Assembly (NCBI GenBank): GCA_963700425.1
Contig: CAVOXO010000002.1
Span: 375,558 to 439,557, forward strand
Direction of reading: 5' to 3'
Length of the DNA stretch: 64,000 nucleotides
From: CAVOXO01 sp963700425
GTDB taxonomy: Bacteria > Actinomycetota > Acidimicrobiia > Acidimicrobiales > Microtrichaceae
In this document: piece after piece, positions 36,400 through 45,086 of the stretch
Position numbering within the stretch: position 1 is the stretch's first letter
Layout: every line of letters starts with the position of its first letter
The notes under the pieces: generated by a model
What the model was told of the DNA's origin: nothing
The model's input: the letters and a program-made list of their open reading frames with translations, nothing else
The model's database searches: none
Translations under genes and position numbers: made by a program

Positions 36400-38682
36400 C
36401 TAGGCGATGGCGCCCGACAGGACGTGTCGGAGCGCGCTGCGTATCTCGGCGACGTCGCCGTCATCGAGGATCTTGGAGCCTCCGTTGTCGACGACGTAGA
36501 AGGTGTCGATCGCATCCGAGCCGATGGTGACGATCTTGGCGCGGAGGATCTCGAGGTCGAGATCGGTGAGCGTACGGGTCAGCCGGTACAGCAGTCCCAC
36601 CCGGTCGGGTCCGACGATCTCGACGACCGTGGCGTCGTCCGAGGCGGAGTTGAGCACGTCGACCCGCTCGTCGAGTGCCCTGGCCGAACGCTTCTTGCGC
36701 CGGTAGCTGCGTGTCGCGCTCGGCCAGGCGGGGCTCGAGCGCCAAGCGCCCGCCGATGGCCCGACGCAGATCGGACTCGACCTTGGTCCACGCGATCGAT
36801 GCCCCGAATGCCGAGGCCACCCGGAAGTCGTCGACTGCGACCCCGTCCTCGCTCGACGCCGACGCCTCGACGATCTCGAGGCCGTTGATCGCCAGAACCC
36901 CCGCGATCCGACTGAACAGACCGTGTCGGTCGGGGCAGACCACTCGCACGTTGTCGTCCTCGATGGTGATCACCGGCGATCCGTCGTCGGTGCCGATCAC
37001 GTGGGCGTCGCGGTCCACAGGGGTCGTGACCGAGTCGGTCACCTCGGACACGTCGCCGCCTTCGAGGACGTGGCCCACGCGATCGACGAGGGTGGACACC
37101 AGCCCGGCCTTCCACTCCGACCAGGCGGAAGGCCCGGTGGCCAGGGAGTCGGCCTCGGTGAGTGCGGCCAGCAGGTCGAGTCGATCGGTGTCCTCGACCA
37201 GATCGGCGACCGAACGCACCGTCGCCGGATCGTCGAGATCTCGTCGGGTGGCGACATCGGGGATGAGCAGGTGGTGTTCCACCAGGAAGGCGATGGTCGC
37301 CGTGTCGACGGGGGCGAATCCCATTCTCGGCGTGATCTCGAGCGAGAGTCGCGTGCCGACCGTGGCGTGATCGCCCGGGTATCCCTTTCCGATGTCGTGG
37401 AGGAGCGTCCCCATCAGCAACAGGTCGGGGCGGGCGACCGACGCCGGCGAGCCCCGCGGCATTGGCGGTTGCCTCCAGCAGGTGCCGATCGACGGTGAAG
37501 CGGTGGTACGCGTTCCGCTGCGGGTGACTCCGATTCGGCTCCCATTCGGGTAGCAGGCGACACCACATCCCGACCATGTCGAGGTCGTCGATGACCTCGA
37601 TCGCGGCGCGCCCTGCCGCCAGGAGACCCACGAAGAGCTCTCGGGACTCGTCGGGCCATGTTCCCTCGATGCCCGGTGCGTCGCGCAACCGGTCCAGGGT
37701 GTCCCGGCCGAGGCGCACGCCTGCCCGCGCCGCCCGCTGCGCCAGTTGCAGCGCCGTCGTGCCGTCCAGCCGCTCGTCCGGTGGGGCCTCGATGCGCTCG
37801 ATCGGAGCCGGGCGACGGCGAAAGCGCCCGGAGGGCCGGACCCGCACCGAGGCCCAGACGTCATCGGCCACCCACGTGATCGCCCGCGCCGCCTCCGCGA
37901 TTCCCGCCATCAACACGTCGGAATCCGGGAGACCGAGCCGAGTCGCCACGTCGTCCTGTTCCTGCAGCAGCAGTTGATCGCCCGATCGCCCCGTCGAGCG
38001 ATGGAGCTCGATGCGCGCCTCGAGAAGGGTCTCGTAATCGGCCGGCGATCGCGACGAGGTCCTCGTCGTCGACGGCGGTCGGATCGGCATCCCGGAGCCA
38101 CCGCAGTGCGTGGACGTCGCTCAGGCCCCCGCGGCCCTCCTTGAGATCGGGCTCGAGGGCGAAAGCGACGTCGGGGGTCGACGCGTGGCGCTCGGACACG
38201 GAGTCGGCCAGTTCCCCGACACGACGTCGAGCCCCGGCCCTCCACTCCTCGTGCGCCCGGCGTGCCATGTCGGCTCCGATGTGGTGGTCACCGGCGACGA
38301 CCCGCGAGCTCAACAGCGCCGTCGCGGTGGGCAGGTCCTGCCCGGCGAGCTTGAGCGCCTCGCCGATGGTCCGGACGGAGTGACCGAGCTTGAGGCCCTC
38401 GTCCCAGACGGTGTACCAGAGAGGTGCCACCGCCTCGGGGTCCAGCGTGCCGTCGTGGATGACCATCAGATCGAGGTCGCTGGCGGGGCTCAGCTCTGCT
38501 CGCCCCTGCCCACCCGTCGCCATCAACGCGACCCCTTCGGGGGTCCGCCCCGCGGACGCCAACGCCGCCGCGAACGCCTCGGCCAACCACTCGTCGACGA
38601 GCCTGCTGTACGCCGCCGCGAAGTCAGAGCCCCTCAGATCGTCGTCGGCGATGACCTGGTCTCTCCGCGGCGCGTCGGACAT
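36400..38682 (-). CDS. glnD: [Protein-PII] uridylyltransferase/uridylyl-removing enzyme (three frameshifts)
   Basis: Senses glutamine and uridylylates or deuridylylates PII. The N-terminal nucleotidyltransferase motif is GGQGRAELSPASDLDLMV, followed by LKEGRGGLSDVHALRWL. After a shift near 38040 come ARIELHRSTGRSGDQLLLQE and RNAYHRFTVDRHLLEA. A shift near 37440 leads to the HD domain (LLLMGTLLHDIGKGYPGDHA, AFLVEHHLLIPDVATRRDL) and first ACT domain (VVCPDRHGLFSRIAGVLAIN). A shift near 36700 leads to the last ACT domain (EIVGPDRVGLLYRLTRTLTD). Intact length about 760 residues. ATG 38682 lies 1 bp after the glnB stop. A conserved regulator broken three times suggests sequence error. Confidence 0.9.
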
Positions 38683-38683
38683 G

Positions 38684-39022
38684 TCAGACCGCGTCGGCGT
38701 TGCGTTCGCCGGTGCGGATCCGCACCAGCGACTCCACGTCGGTGACCCACACCTTTCCGTCGCCGATCTTGGCGGTACGGGCAGCCTCGACGATCCCCTC
38801 GACCACCCGCTCGGAATCCGCGTCGTCGATGACGATCTCGACACGGACCTTGGGGACGAAGTCGATCTGGTACTCGGCGCCCCGGTAGGTCTCGGTGTGA
38901 CCCCCCTGACGACCGAAGCCCTGGACTTCGCTGACGGTCATGCCCTCGACGCCCAGCCCCTTGAGTGCATCCTTCACGTCGTCGAGCTTGAAGGGCTTCA
39001 CGATCGCGGTGATGAGTTTCAT
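38684..39022 (-). CDS. glnB: Nitrogen regulatory protein PII
   Basis: A 112-residue trimeric signal protein that reports ATP/2-oxoglutarate and nitrogen status and binds the AmtB channel. The sequence is complete: MKLITAIVKPFKLDDVKDAL, the T-loop GHTETYRGAEYQIDFVPK with the uridylylation target Tyr51, the B-loop TAKIGDGKVWV and the end VRIRTGERNADAV. AAGGAG lies before ATG 39022. Between amt and glnD in the same operon, the usual arrangement. The amt frameshift makes it look fused to Amt in raw translation; it is a separate gene. Confidence 0.97.
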   Translation of the reverse strand: MKLITAIVKPFKLDDVKDALKGLGVEGMTVSEVQGFGRQGGHTETYRGAEYQIDFVPKVRVEIVIDDADSERVVEGIVEAARTAKIGDGKVWVTDVESLVRIRTGERNADAV

Positions 39023-39051
39023 GGTTCTGCTCCTTGTCGATTCTGTGATGC

Positions 39052-40302
39052 CTAGCCGAGCCGGCCCATGGAACGCTCGGCGAGGTTGTAGCCGGTCTCG
39101 GCGTGCTCGGTGACGTCGAGACCCTGGAACTCGTCCTCTTCGGACGACCCGAATGCCCATCGTCGCGTCGAGCACCTTGAGCACGGCGAAGGTCACGGCG
39201 AACGAGAAGACCATGACCACCGCGTTGGCGAAGATCTGCTCGAACAGCAGGCCCGCCCCGTCGCCGGCGATGAGACCTCCCTCGCTGACTCCGAGCGCCG
39301 CGGAGACGAGATCCGCGTCGGCGAACACACCGATGAGGATCGATCCGACCAGCCCGCCGACGAGGTGGACCCCCACCACGTCGAGGCTGTCGTCGTAGCC
39401 GAATCGGAACTTCACGGCCATGGCCAGCGAACAGACCACGCCGGCGATCGCGCCGATGGCGATGGCGGAGAGCGGACTGACGAAGGCGCACCCCGGCGTG
39501 ATGGCGACGAGACCCGCGACGATTCCCGACGCCACACCGAGGTTGGTGAAGTGGCCCTCCCGGACCCGCTCGGTGACGCCCCAGGCCAGACCCGCCGCAG
39601 CGGCGGCCAGCATCGTGTTGACGAACGCGACGACCGCCACTCCGTTGGCGGCGAGCGCCGATCCGGCGTTGAAGCCGAACCAGCCGAGCCACAGGATTCC
39701 GGTGCCCAACATCACCAGTGGCATCGAGTGCGGGGGTGAACCCTCCTCCGGCCAACCCCGGCGACGCCCGAGAACCAGGACCGCGGCGAGGGCTGCGGCC
39801 CCGGCGTTGACGTGGATCGAGGTCCCGCCGGCGAAGTCGAGCGAGCCGCGCTCCTTGAGCCACCCCTCCGGCCCGAACACCCAGTAGGTGACCGGGACGT
39901 ACACCAACAGCGACCAGATGGGCACGAAGATCGGCCCAGGCGGCGAACTTCATGCGGTCGGCCACGGCGCCCGCGATGAGGGCCGGCGTGATGGCTGCGA
40001 AGGTCGCCAGGAAGATCATGGTGAGCAGGGTGCGCCGAGCCCTCGGGCGTCGTGAGGGGGATGTTGTCGAGGAAGGCGTTGTCGAAGTCCCCGATGAACC
40101 CGCTTCCCCCGCTGAAGGCCAGCGTGTAACCGACCGCCACCCACAACAGCGGCACGACCAACAGGCACCAGAAGTTCATCATCAACATGTTGAGGACGTT
40201 CTTCGCCCGCACCATGCCGCCGTAGAAGAACGCCAGGCCGGGGGTCATGAACAGGACGAGGGCTGCCGACACCAACAACCACGCAGTGTTTCCGGAATCC
40301 AC
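39052..40302 (-). CDS. amt: Ammonium transporter (three frameshifts)
   Basis: An 11-helix ammonium channel of about 415 residues. N-terminal part: AWLLVSAALVLFMTPGLAFF, YGGMVRAKNVLNMLMMNFW. After shifts near 40035 and 39945: MIFLATFAAITPALIAGAVA, DFAGGTSIHVNAGAAALAAV, GWFGFNAGSALAANGVAVVA and VGVHLVGGLVGSILIGVFAD, which carry the pore histidines (THIHVN, VGVH). A third shift near 39155 precedes the C-terminal tail DEFQGLDVTEHAETGYNLAE, which contacts PII. GTG 40302 has AGGAGGAG upstream. First gene of amt-glnB-glnD. Confidence 0.92.
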
Positions 40303-40361
40303 GTCTCACTCCTCCTCTGCGGCCTGGGCCGCTCACGCTGGGCGAACCGTATCGACGGAGT

Positions 40362-40377
40362 GTTTCGTGTGTGTTTC
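40362..40377 (-). promoter_or_regulatory. Possible GlnR-type site upstream of amt
   Basis: Read on the minus strand, GAAAC-n6-GAAAC lies 60-75 bp before the amt start. This resembles the GlnR half-site pattern (GTnAC-n6-GAAAC), with the first half imperfect. A TACGGT box lies between it and the gene and no -35 is seen, as for activated promoters. No GlnR gene is in the window. Confidence 0.3.
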
Positions 40378-40446
40378 GGGAGGCGTTCAGCTCTGTGACG
40401 GTTGACGGAATGAGAACCCACGCCAGCCCCGATCGCGGGGCAGACT

Positions 40447-40635
40447 GTGACGGTGAGTGTTCGTCAGGACTGTCGTCACTATTCGACCCGCACCACCCCT
40501 GGCGGTGATCTGGTGCAGCGGTGTCGACTCTCTGCGAACGAGGACGCGCCCTTCGGGTGTCCCGAGGGCTGCATCTTCTTCGAGGCGCGTCCCATCTCGG
40601 AGTTCGGCTGGCAGCGATTCGACCCCGACGACTGA
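40447..40635 (+). CDS. Small four-cysteine protein (62 aa)
   Basis: A conserved-looking small protein with Cys at residues 9, 26, 38 and 42 (DCRHYSTRTT, VQRCRLSANEDAPFGCPEGC) and an aromatic tail FFEARPISEFGWQRF. Four cysteines and a His suggest a zinc- or iron-sulfur-binding knuckle. I have a general memory of similar actinobacterial proteins but no function. GTG 40447 or GTG 40453 could be the start. Divergent from amt; a CCCCG-atcg-CGGGG hairpin lies just upstream. Confidence 0.6.
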   Translation: MTVSVRQDCRHYSTRTTPGGDLVQRCRLSANEDAPFGCPEGCIFFEARPISEFGWQRFDPDD

Positions 40636-40644
40636 ACGCCGCGG

Positions 40645-41088
40645 TCATTCGGCGCGTCGTCGCAGATGCTCGAAGGCCTTCGCAGCACCCCAGCGCAGTC
40701 CGGCTTCGGCCACGTCGTCACCGAGCTCGGCCCAGTTCGCCGGCCCCAGCCCGAACGGATCGTCCGGATCGATCCGCCGCTGGACGGGGTCGCGGCGAAT
40801 CGGCTCGATACCCCCATCGTGGAGGGCCCGAGTGGCCGGCGTCATGGAGGCACGGACGATCGCCAACGGAGTCGTGGTCTGTTGCTGCGGTTCGGAGGCC
40901 ACCAGATCGGTGAGCGCGGTCATCGCCGTCGAGACCACCTGCTCGGTGACCCCCGAGACGGTGTCGTCGTCGATGGCGGGGAACCGCTCGCGCAGACGGT
41001 CGGCCACCCACGGCGCCAGGTGGCGGCCGACGGCGTCGACCAACAACCGACCCTCCTCGGCCATCCGCGCTGCCGGTTCGGAATCCAC
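40645..41088 (-). CDS. Hypothetical protein (147 aa)
   Basis: An acidic, mostly helical cytosolic protein. The N-terminal half (LLVDAVGRHLAPWVADRLRE, VVSTAMTALTDLVAS) looks amphipathic. The C-terminal half is richer in Pro and Asp (RRIDPDDPFGLGPANWAELG) and ends WGAAKAFEHLRRRAE. No family recognised. GTG 41088 sits 6 nt after a TAGAGT box that overlaps the divergent promoter of the next gene; its stop is 9 bp from that of the small Cys protein. Confidence 0.65.
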   Translation of the reverse strand: MDSEPAARMAEEGRLLVDAVGRHLAPWVADRLRERFPAIDDDTVSGVTEQVVSTAMTALTDLVASEPQQQTTTPLAIVRASMTPATRALHDGGIEPIRRDPVQRRIDPDDPFGLGPANWAELGDDVAEAGLRWGAAKAFEHLRRRAE

Positions 41089-41094
41089 CGACGG

Positions 41095-41104
41095 ACTCTA
41101 CAGT
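41095..41104. promoter_or_regulatory. Overlapping divergent -10 boxes
   Basis: Minus-strand TAGAGT (41100-41095, 6 nt before GTG 41088) and plus-strand TACAGT (41099-41104, 8 nt before ATG 41113) share the two bases 41099-41100. Only 24 bp separate the two start codons, so the two polymerases cannot bind at once. Confidence 0.5.
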
Positions 41105-41112
41105 TGGTCCCC

Positions 41113-42463
41113 ATGTCCCGAATCGGGTGGCGACCTTCCGCGCTGGTTCTTCTCTCGGTGTCGGCGGTCGTCGTCGGCGCGGCCTGCGGCGGCGCGGAGT
41201 ACCGCGAGGACCCTCTCGACACCTCCGACCCCGATGCGCTGTTCGTCCCCGTGGAACCGCCGGTGACAACCGACAGCCCCGTCGCGGGCATGCGGGGGGT
41301 CACCCACTCCCGCACCATGCCGTTGTCGTTTCACTCCCGGTTGACGGCCGTCGACCCGACCCTCACCGAGTTTGCGGGGGCGACAGAGGCCTTCGACGCC
41401 GTTGTCACCTCGGCGCTCGCCGCGGAGAAGGCCCGCACCGATGCGCCGACCCGGGTGGCGGCCGAGATCGTCTCGGTGACCGACGGATCCGACCTGTGCT
41501 TCAGCTTCCATGAGTGTCGGTTGGTGACCGATGCGGGGGGCGAGCCCGACTACGACGGAGTGTCCGGTGGCGTTCAGCTGCTCGCCACGGGAGACCCGGC
41601 GAGGGTCACGATGGACGCGATCGAGTTCCTCGACGACGGATCGAGACGGATCGACGACACGATGTCGGTCCCGCTGGACGATCCCGTGGCCCGCCCTCCC
41701 TTCGTCGATCCCCGGGTGGGGTTCCGCGGCGACGGCGTCCTCCGTATCGGCACGCTGCTGCCCGTGGCGGGGCCCGACGGCGAGACGGCCCGCGCCACGC
41801 TGGCCGGAGTGAGGGTTGCCGTCGACGAGATCAACGCCGATGCCGGGGTGCTCGGCGATCCGGTCGAGTTGATGGCCGACGAGTCCGGGGACGGCTCTCC
41901 CGACGCGATCGCCGAGGCCGTGCAACGGCTCGTCGATGGCGGCGCGGACGTCGTCATCGGAGGGACCGACGGTTCCATCGACCGGGTGGCCATCGACGCA
42001 GTCACATCGGCGGGTCTCGTGCTCTTCAGCCCGACCGACGGCGATCGGGCGTCGGCGACGATTCCCGACCTGGGGCGTTTCTTCCGGCTCGCCAACGACG
42101 AGGCTGCCGAGGGCCGGGCCCTGGCGCGGCTCATCGCCGACGAGGGGTATCTCGCGGTGGCGGTCATCGTGGGAGACGACGAGAAGTCGGTGGATCTCAA
42201 CGACGACCTGGCGAGCAGCCTGAGTGCCGCGTCGGTCGAGATCGTCGCCTCGATCGCACTGACGCCCGTGTCCGAGGCCTCGTTCGTCGCCACCGGTGTC
42301 ATGAACGCGCTCTGCCGACGCCGTGGTCATCCTGGGAACGGCGCAGAGCGCCGCTCCGATCATCGCCGAGTTGACCCGGGTCGGAGCCGGACCGTCGTCG
42401 CTGCCCACGTTCGGGTCGAGTGGGGTGATGACCCCCGATCTGGTGCGACTGCTGGAGTCCTGA
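41113..42463 (+). CDS. ABC transporter substrate-binding lipoprotein (Leu/Ile/Val-type, one frameshift)
   Basis: A periplasmic-binding-protein type I lipoprotein of about 450 residues. The signal peptide ends in lipobox VVVGAAC. After a unique N-terminal extension, the binding fold begins: LRIGTLLPVAGPDGETARAT, VAVDEINADAGVLGDPVELM, ADVVIGGTDGSIDRVAIDAV and RFFRLANDEAAEGRALARLI. A shift near 42310 precedes SADAVVILGTAQSAAPIIAE and the end GVMTPDLVRLLES. The length is short at the C-terminus for the family. No permease or ATPase genes are adjacent, so ligand and transport partner are unknown. Without the shift correction its frame runs into the next two genes and gives a false 1207-residue ORF. 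Confidence 0.78.
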
Positions 42464-42492
42464 AGGTCCCGACCATCCCCGTCCCGGAGCGC

Positions 42493-42576
42493 TGTTCGGT
42501 GTTCGTGACGGCGCAACTCGGGAACATCTGGTTGCCAACCAAGAGTTTTCTCAGTATGTTCGGTGTTCGTGACGGC
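42493..42576. repeat. 20-bp direct repeat flanking the toxin-antitoxin promoter
   Basis: TGTTCGGTGTTCGTGACGGC occurs perfectly at 42493-42512 and 42557-42576. The second copy overlaps the -10 box and start of the antitoxin-like gene. A short inverted repeat GCAAC/GTTGC lies between the copies. The arrangement suggests autoregulation by the antitoxin. Confidence 0.6.
42532..42560 (+). promoter_or_regulatory. Promoter of the AbiE-like pair
   Basis: TTGCCA (42532-42537), a 17-bp spacer and TATGTT (42555-42560). This is the best-formed -35/-10 pair in the window. Transcription would start near the GTG at 42569, leaderless. Confidence 0.5.
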
Positions 42577-43537
42577 ACGAACGGGCGACCATCAGGACCT
42601 CCTCGACGAAGTGCGGGCGGCTCTCCACGGTCTCGGGATCGACGCGGAGACCGACGGAAACTCCCTGGTCGTCGACGGAGCGCCGTTCGAACCACGGATC
42701 GAGGAGCGCGCACACCCGACGCCGGCGGTGCTGGCCCAACTCGTGGAACGCCGACCCGTCCGACTCCCCGCACTGGTCGTGGCGGATCGGATCAGCGATG
42801 CCGGGCGGTCGGTGCTGCGGGACGCCGGATGGGGATGGCTCGACCGGCGCGGCCACCTCCGGGTGTGGACCCGGGGTCTTCGCGTCGAGACCGACTTCGA
42901 GGGAGAAGGCGGCGGCCGCGAACGCAGCGGCAATCCGTGGACGACCGTCGGGATGGAGATCGCACTCGCCGCGTTGTGCGATCCGACCGAACCGGTGACC
43001 GCCCGTCGGATCGCGGCCGTCATCGGACGCAGCGTCGGCGCCACCCACGAACTGATCGCACGATTCACCGACATCGGGCTGATCGGCCAACGGACGCACC
43101 TCGCACTCCTTCCGGAGCTCTTCTGGGAGACCGCGGCGAACTGGCCCGACGACGGATGGATCGCTCTGCCACTCGATATCGAGGAGCTTGCCTCAACGCT
43201 CGACACCGACGAGCTGATCCGGGTCGACGAGCGGGCCGCGACGCTCGCCGGGGCGAGGATTCCCGCCGCCGGGGACCTCCCGGCGCGGTGCTATGCCCCC
43301 TCGACCCGAATCCTGCGACGGGCCCGCTCGCTCGCCGATCGCGACCTTCCCACCCGATCGTGGATTCGAGCGGCTCCGGTCCAGTGGATTCCGGAGATGG
43401 ACACCCATCCTCCCGACGCGGCGCATCCCTGGAGAATCGCCCATCCGATCGTGAGCGCGTTGCGGCTGGCCTCGGACCCCGCGCGCGGTCGGGAGATCGT
43501 GGATGCCTGGGGCATCGTGCCGGGCTCGGACGAATGA
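42563..43537 (+). CDS. AbiEi-family antitoxin-like protein
   Basis: A 324-residue protein (318 from GTG 42569) resembling type IV AbiEi antitoxins. The N-terminal half contains LPALVVADRISDAGRSVLRD, GWGWLDRRGHLRVW, the block that in this family precedes a restriction-endonuclease-like core. A winged-helix segment follows: PVTARRIAAVIGRSVGATHE, LIARFTDIGLI. The C-terminal part is Arg-rich. AbiEi proteins repress their own operon and neutralise a nucleotidyltransferase toxin; the next gene is such a protein and overlaps by 4 bp. Family assignment from motifs, not from a search. Confidence 0.7.
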   Translation: MFVTARTGDHQDLLDEVRAALHGLGIDAETDGNSLVVDGAPFEPRIEERAHPTPAVLAQLVERRPVRLPALVVADRISDAGRSVLRDAGWGWLDRRGHLRVWTRGLRVETDFEGEGGGRERSGNPWTTVGMEIALAALCDPTEPVTARRIAAVIGRSVGATHELIARFTDIGLIGQRTHLALLPELFWETAANWPDDGWIALPLDIEELASTLDTDELIRVDERAATLAGARIPAAGDLPARCYAPSTRILRRARSLADRDLPTRSWIRAAPVQWIPEMDTHPPDAAHPWRIAHPIVSALRLASDPARGREIVDAWGIVPGSDE

Positions 43538-44289
43538 CCGTCCTGCTGTCGGGCCGCCGCGGCGGGACCACCCACCGTGAGGTCGACCTGTTGGCGTCGC
43601 TTCCACCCGAGTTCCGGCTGATCGGCGGTCTGGCGGTGATGGTCCGGGTCGGCACCCCACATCGCGCCACGGTGGATCTCGACACCGTGGCCCGGGATCT
43701 CGACAGCCACCACGACGCCTTGGCGCGACTGTCACTCACGGCCAGTGGAGGCGGTCAGTACAGGTTCAACGGGAATCTCGATCTCGACGTGATCGATGTG
43801 GCACCCATACCTGCCGCCGACCTGGCCGAGGAACTGGCAGCGACCGGCGAGCCGTTGTCGGATCTGGAACTGAACGCGGTGGCGCACACCTGGGCGCACG
43901 ACACCGCCACACCGCTCGACATCACCGCGGTCGACGACAGCACCGGCGACGTGCTTGCCGTCGCCGAGAACCGCCTCGTCGCCACGACGTCGGGAATCGT
44001 CGCGATGAAGGCGTCGACCGTTCCGCTCCGGGCTTCATCGCGAGCCGAGAAGCGCGCCTCGGATCTCTACGACCTCGGTCGCCTACTGCTGGCCGGGCGG
44101 ATGATCCGCGCCAACCTCGTCGCCATGCCTCCGATCATGCGTGAGCCGGTCATCGCCCGGCTGGCCGCCTGGTTCGTCGACGACGCGGGACGGGACCGGA
44201 CCTATCGCGACGTTCGGAGATTCGATGAGCCGCGCCTGGATCTCGATGCGGTCTCCGACGCAGTGGAGGATCTGATCGCCGCGGTGTGA
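43534..44289 (+). CDS. AbiEii/MenT-family nucleotidyltransferase toxin-like protein
   Basis: A 251-residue protein with the AbiEii nucleotidyltransferase pattern: EFRLIGGLAVMVRVGTPHRA then TVDLD (GG at 31-32, D48 and D50 of the metal-binding motif), a third acidic site in LDLDVIDV, and the late block VAMKASTVPL with RASDLYDLGRLL (Lys and the DLYDL signature). Relatives (MenT) modify tRNA acceptor ends and block translation. ATG 43534 overlaps the antitoxin stop. The catalytic residues look intact, so the protein is predicted to be active. Confidence 0.78.
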   Translation: MTVLLSGRRGGTTHREVDLLASLPPEFRLIGGLAVMVRVGTPHRATVDLDTVARDLDSHHDALARLSLTASGGGQYRFNGNLDLDVIDVAPIPAADLAEELAATGEPLSDLELNAVAHTWAHDTATPLDITAVDDSTGDVLAVAENRLVATTSGIVAMKASTVPLRASSRAEKRASDLYDLGRLLLAGRMIRANLVAMPPIMREPVIARLAAWFVDDAGRDRTYRDVRRFDEPRLDLDAVSDAVEDLIAAV

Positions 44290-44341
44290 CCCGCGGCCCG
44301 TCGGCGGGCGATGGGGCCCCGTCAAGGGCGCTGGCCGGCGC

Positions 44342-45025
44342 TCAGCCGACGCCGATCTCGTCCAGTGCCTCGGCGGCGTCGGCCACCATCCCGACGTAGA
44401 AGGTTCCGAACTCCCCATAGAGCGTCGATGCGGTGTCGAATCTCATGGTGTACACGACGTCCTTGATGTCGTCGGGGTGCTGGCAGAAAAGGGTCACGCC
44501 CCATTCGTAGTCGTCGAGCCCGGTCGACCCCGAGACCACCTGGGTGACCCTGCCGGCGAAGGTCCGTCCCGACTTCCCGTGTTCCGCCATCAGCTCCTTG
44601 CGACGGTCGAAGTCCAGGGCGAACCAGTTGTTCTGCTCCCCCCGTCGCTTCGACATCGGATAGAAGCAGAACGCGGGCTTGCCCTCGGGAGGCAGCTGGG
44701 GAAAGAGCCGGGCCTGCACCATCTCCTCGGGAAGGCCCCCCGCGTACTCCGATGTCTCGGTCAGCGACTGGTAGCTGTCGACCAGGTCGAATCCGGCCGC
44801 AGCGAACGCGGTCTGGAAGCGCCGTGACACCCACTGGTCGCCGCAGACCACCATGGTCGCCAGATCACACTTGTGTCCCAGCATGGCGGCGCAGACCACC
44901 TGTGAGCCTTCCGACCGGGCCGACTCGACCGCGGCCAGAGCTGCGTCCCGATCCGCCAGCGGCCCCGGCTTCCAGAAGAGGTGCGAAATGGCCTGACCGA
45001 CGTTGGGCACCGAGGGGGTGATCAT
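44342..45025 (-). CDS. hemQ: Coproheme decarboxylase
   Basis: ChdC/HemQ converts coproheme to heme b, the last step of the coproporphyrin pathway. The 227-residue product has FCFYPMSKRRGEQNNWFALD with the conserved YPMSK (Tyr122), LMAEHGKSGRTFAGRVTQVV with heme-ligand His149, and DYEWGVTLFCQHPDDIKDVV followed by MRFD. Start ATG 45025 lies 7 nt after a TAGTCT box. It sits alone, 28 kb from hemE-hemH-hemY. Confidence 0.94.
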   Translation of the reverse strand: MITPSVPNVGQAISHLFWKPGPLADRDAALAAVESARSEGSQVVCAAMLGHKCDLATMVVCGDQWVSRRFQTAFAAAGFDLVDSYQSLTETSEYAGGLPEEMVQARLFPQLPPEGKPAFCFYPMSKRRGEQNNWFALDFDRRKELMAEHGKSGRTFAGRVTQVVSGSTGLDDYEWGVTLFCQHPDDIKDVVYTMRFDTASTLYGEFGTFYVGMVADAAEALDEIGVG

Positions 45026-45032
45026 GGAGGCG

Positions 45033-45038
45033 AGACTA
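45033..45038 (-). promoter_or_regulatory. -10 box (TAGTCT) of hemQ
   Basis: TAGTCT on the minus strand ends 7 nt before ATG 45025; leaderless start predicted. Confidence 0.4.
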
Positions 45039-45086
45039 CGCCGGTCCCCCGATTCGTCAGAACGCGGCCACTCGACCATTCGCCGC

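Noticed and set aside
38684..39925. Apparent Amt-GlnB fusion protein
   Set aside because: A shift near 39155 hides the Amt C-terminus and stop; glnB has its own Shine-Dalgarno and start.
40666..44289. An apparent 1207-residue single protein
   Set aside because: It starts inside the antisense of another gene, follows the binding-protein frame, runs out of frame through the antitoxin-like gene and re-enters frame in the toxin-like gene. A frameshift at about 42310 explains it.
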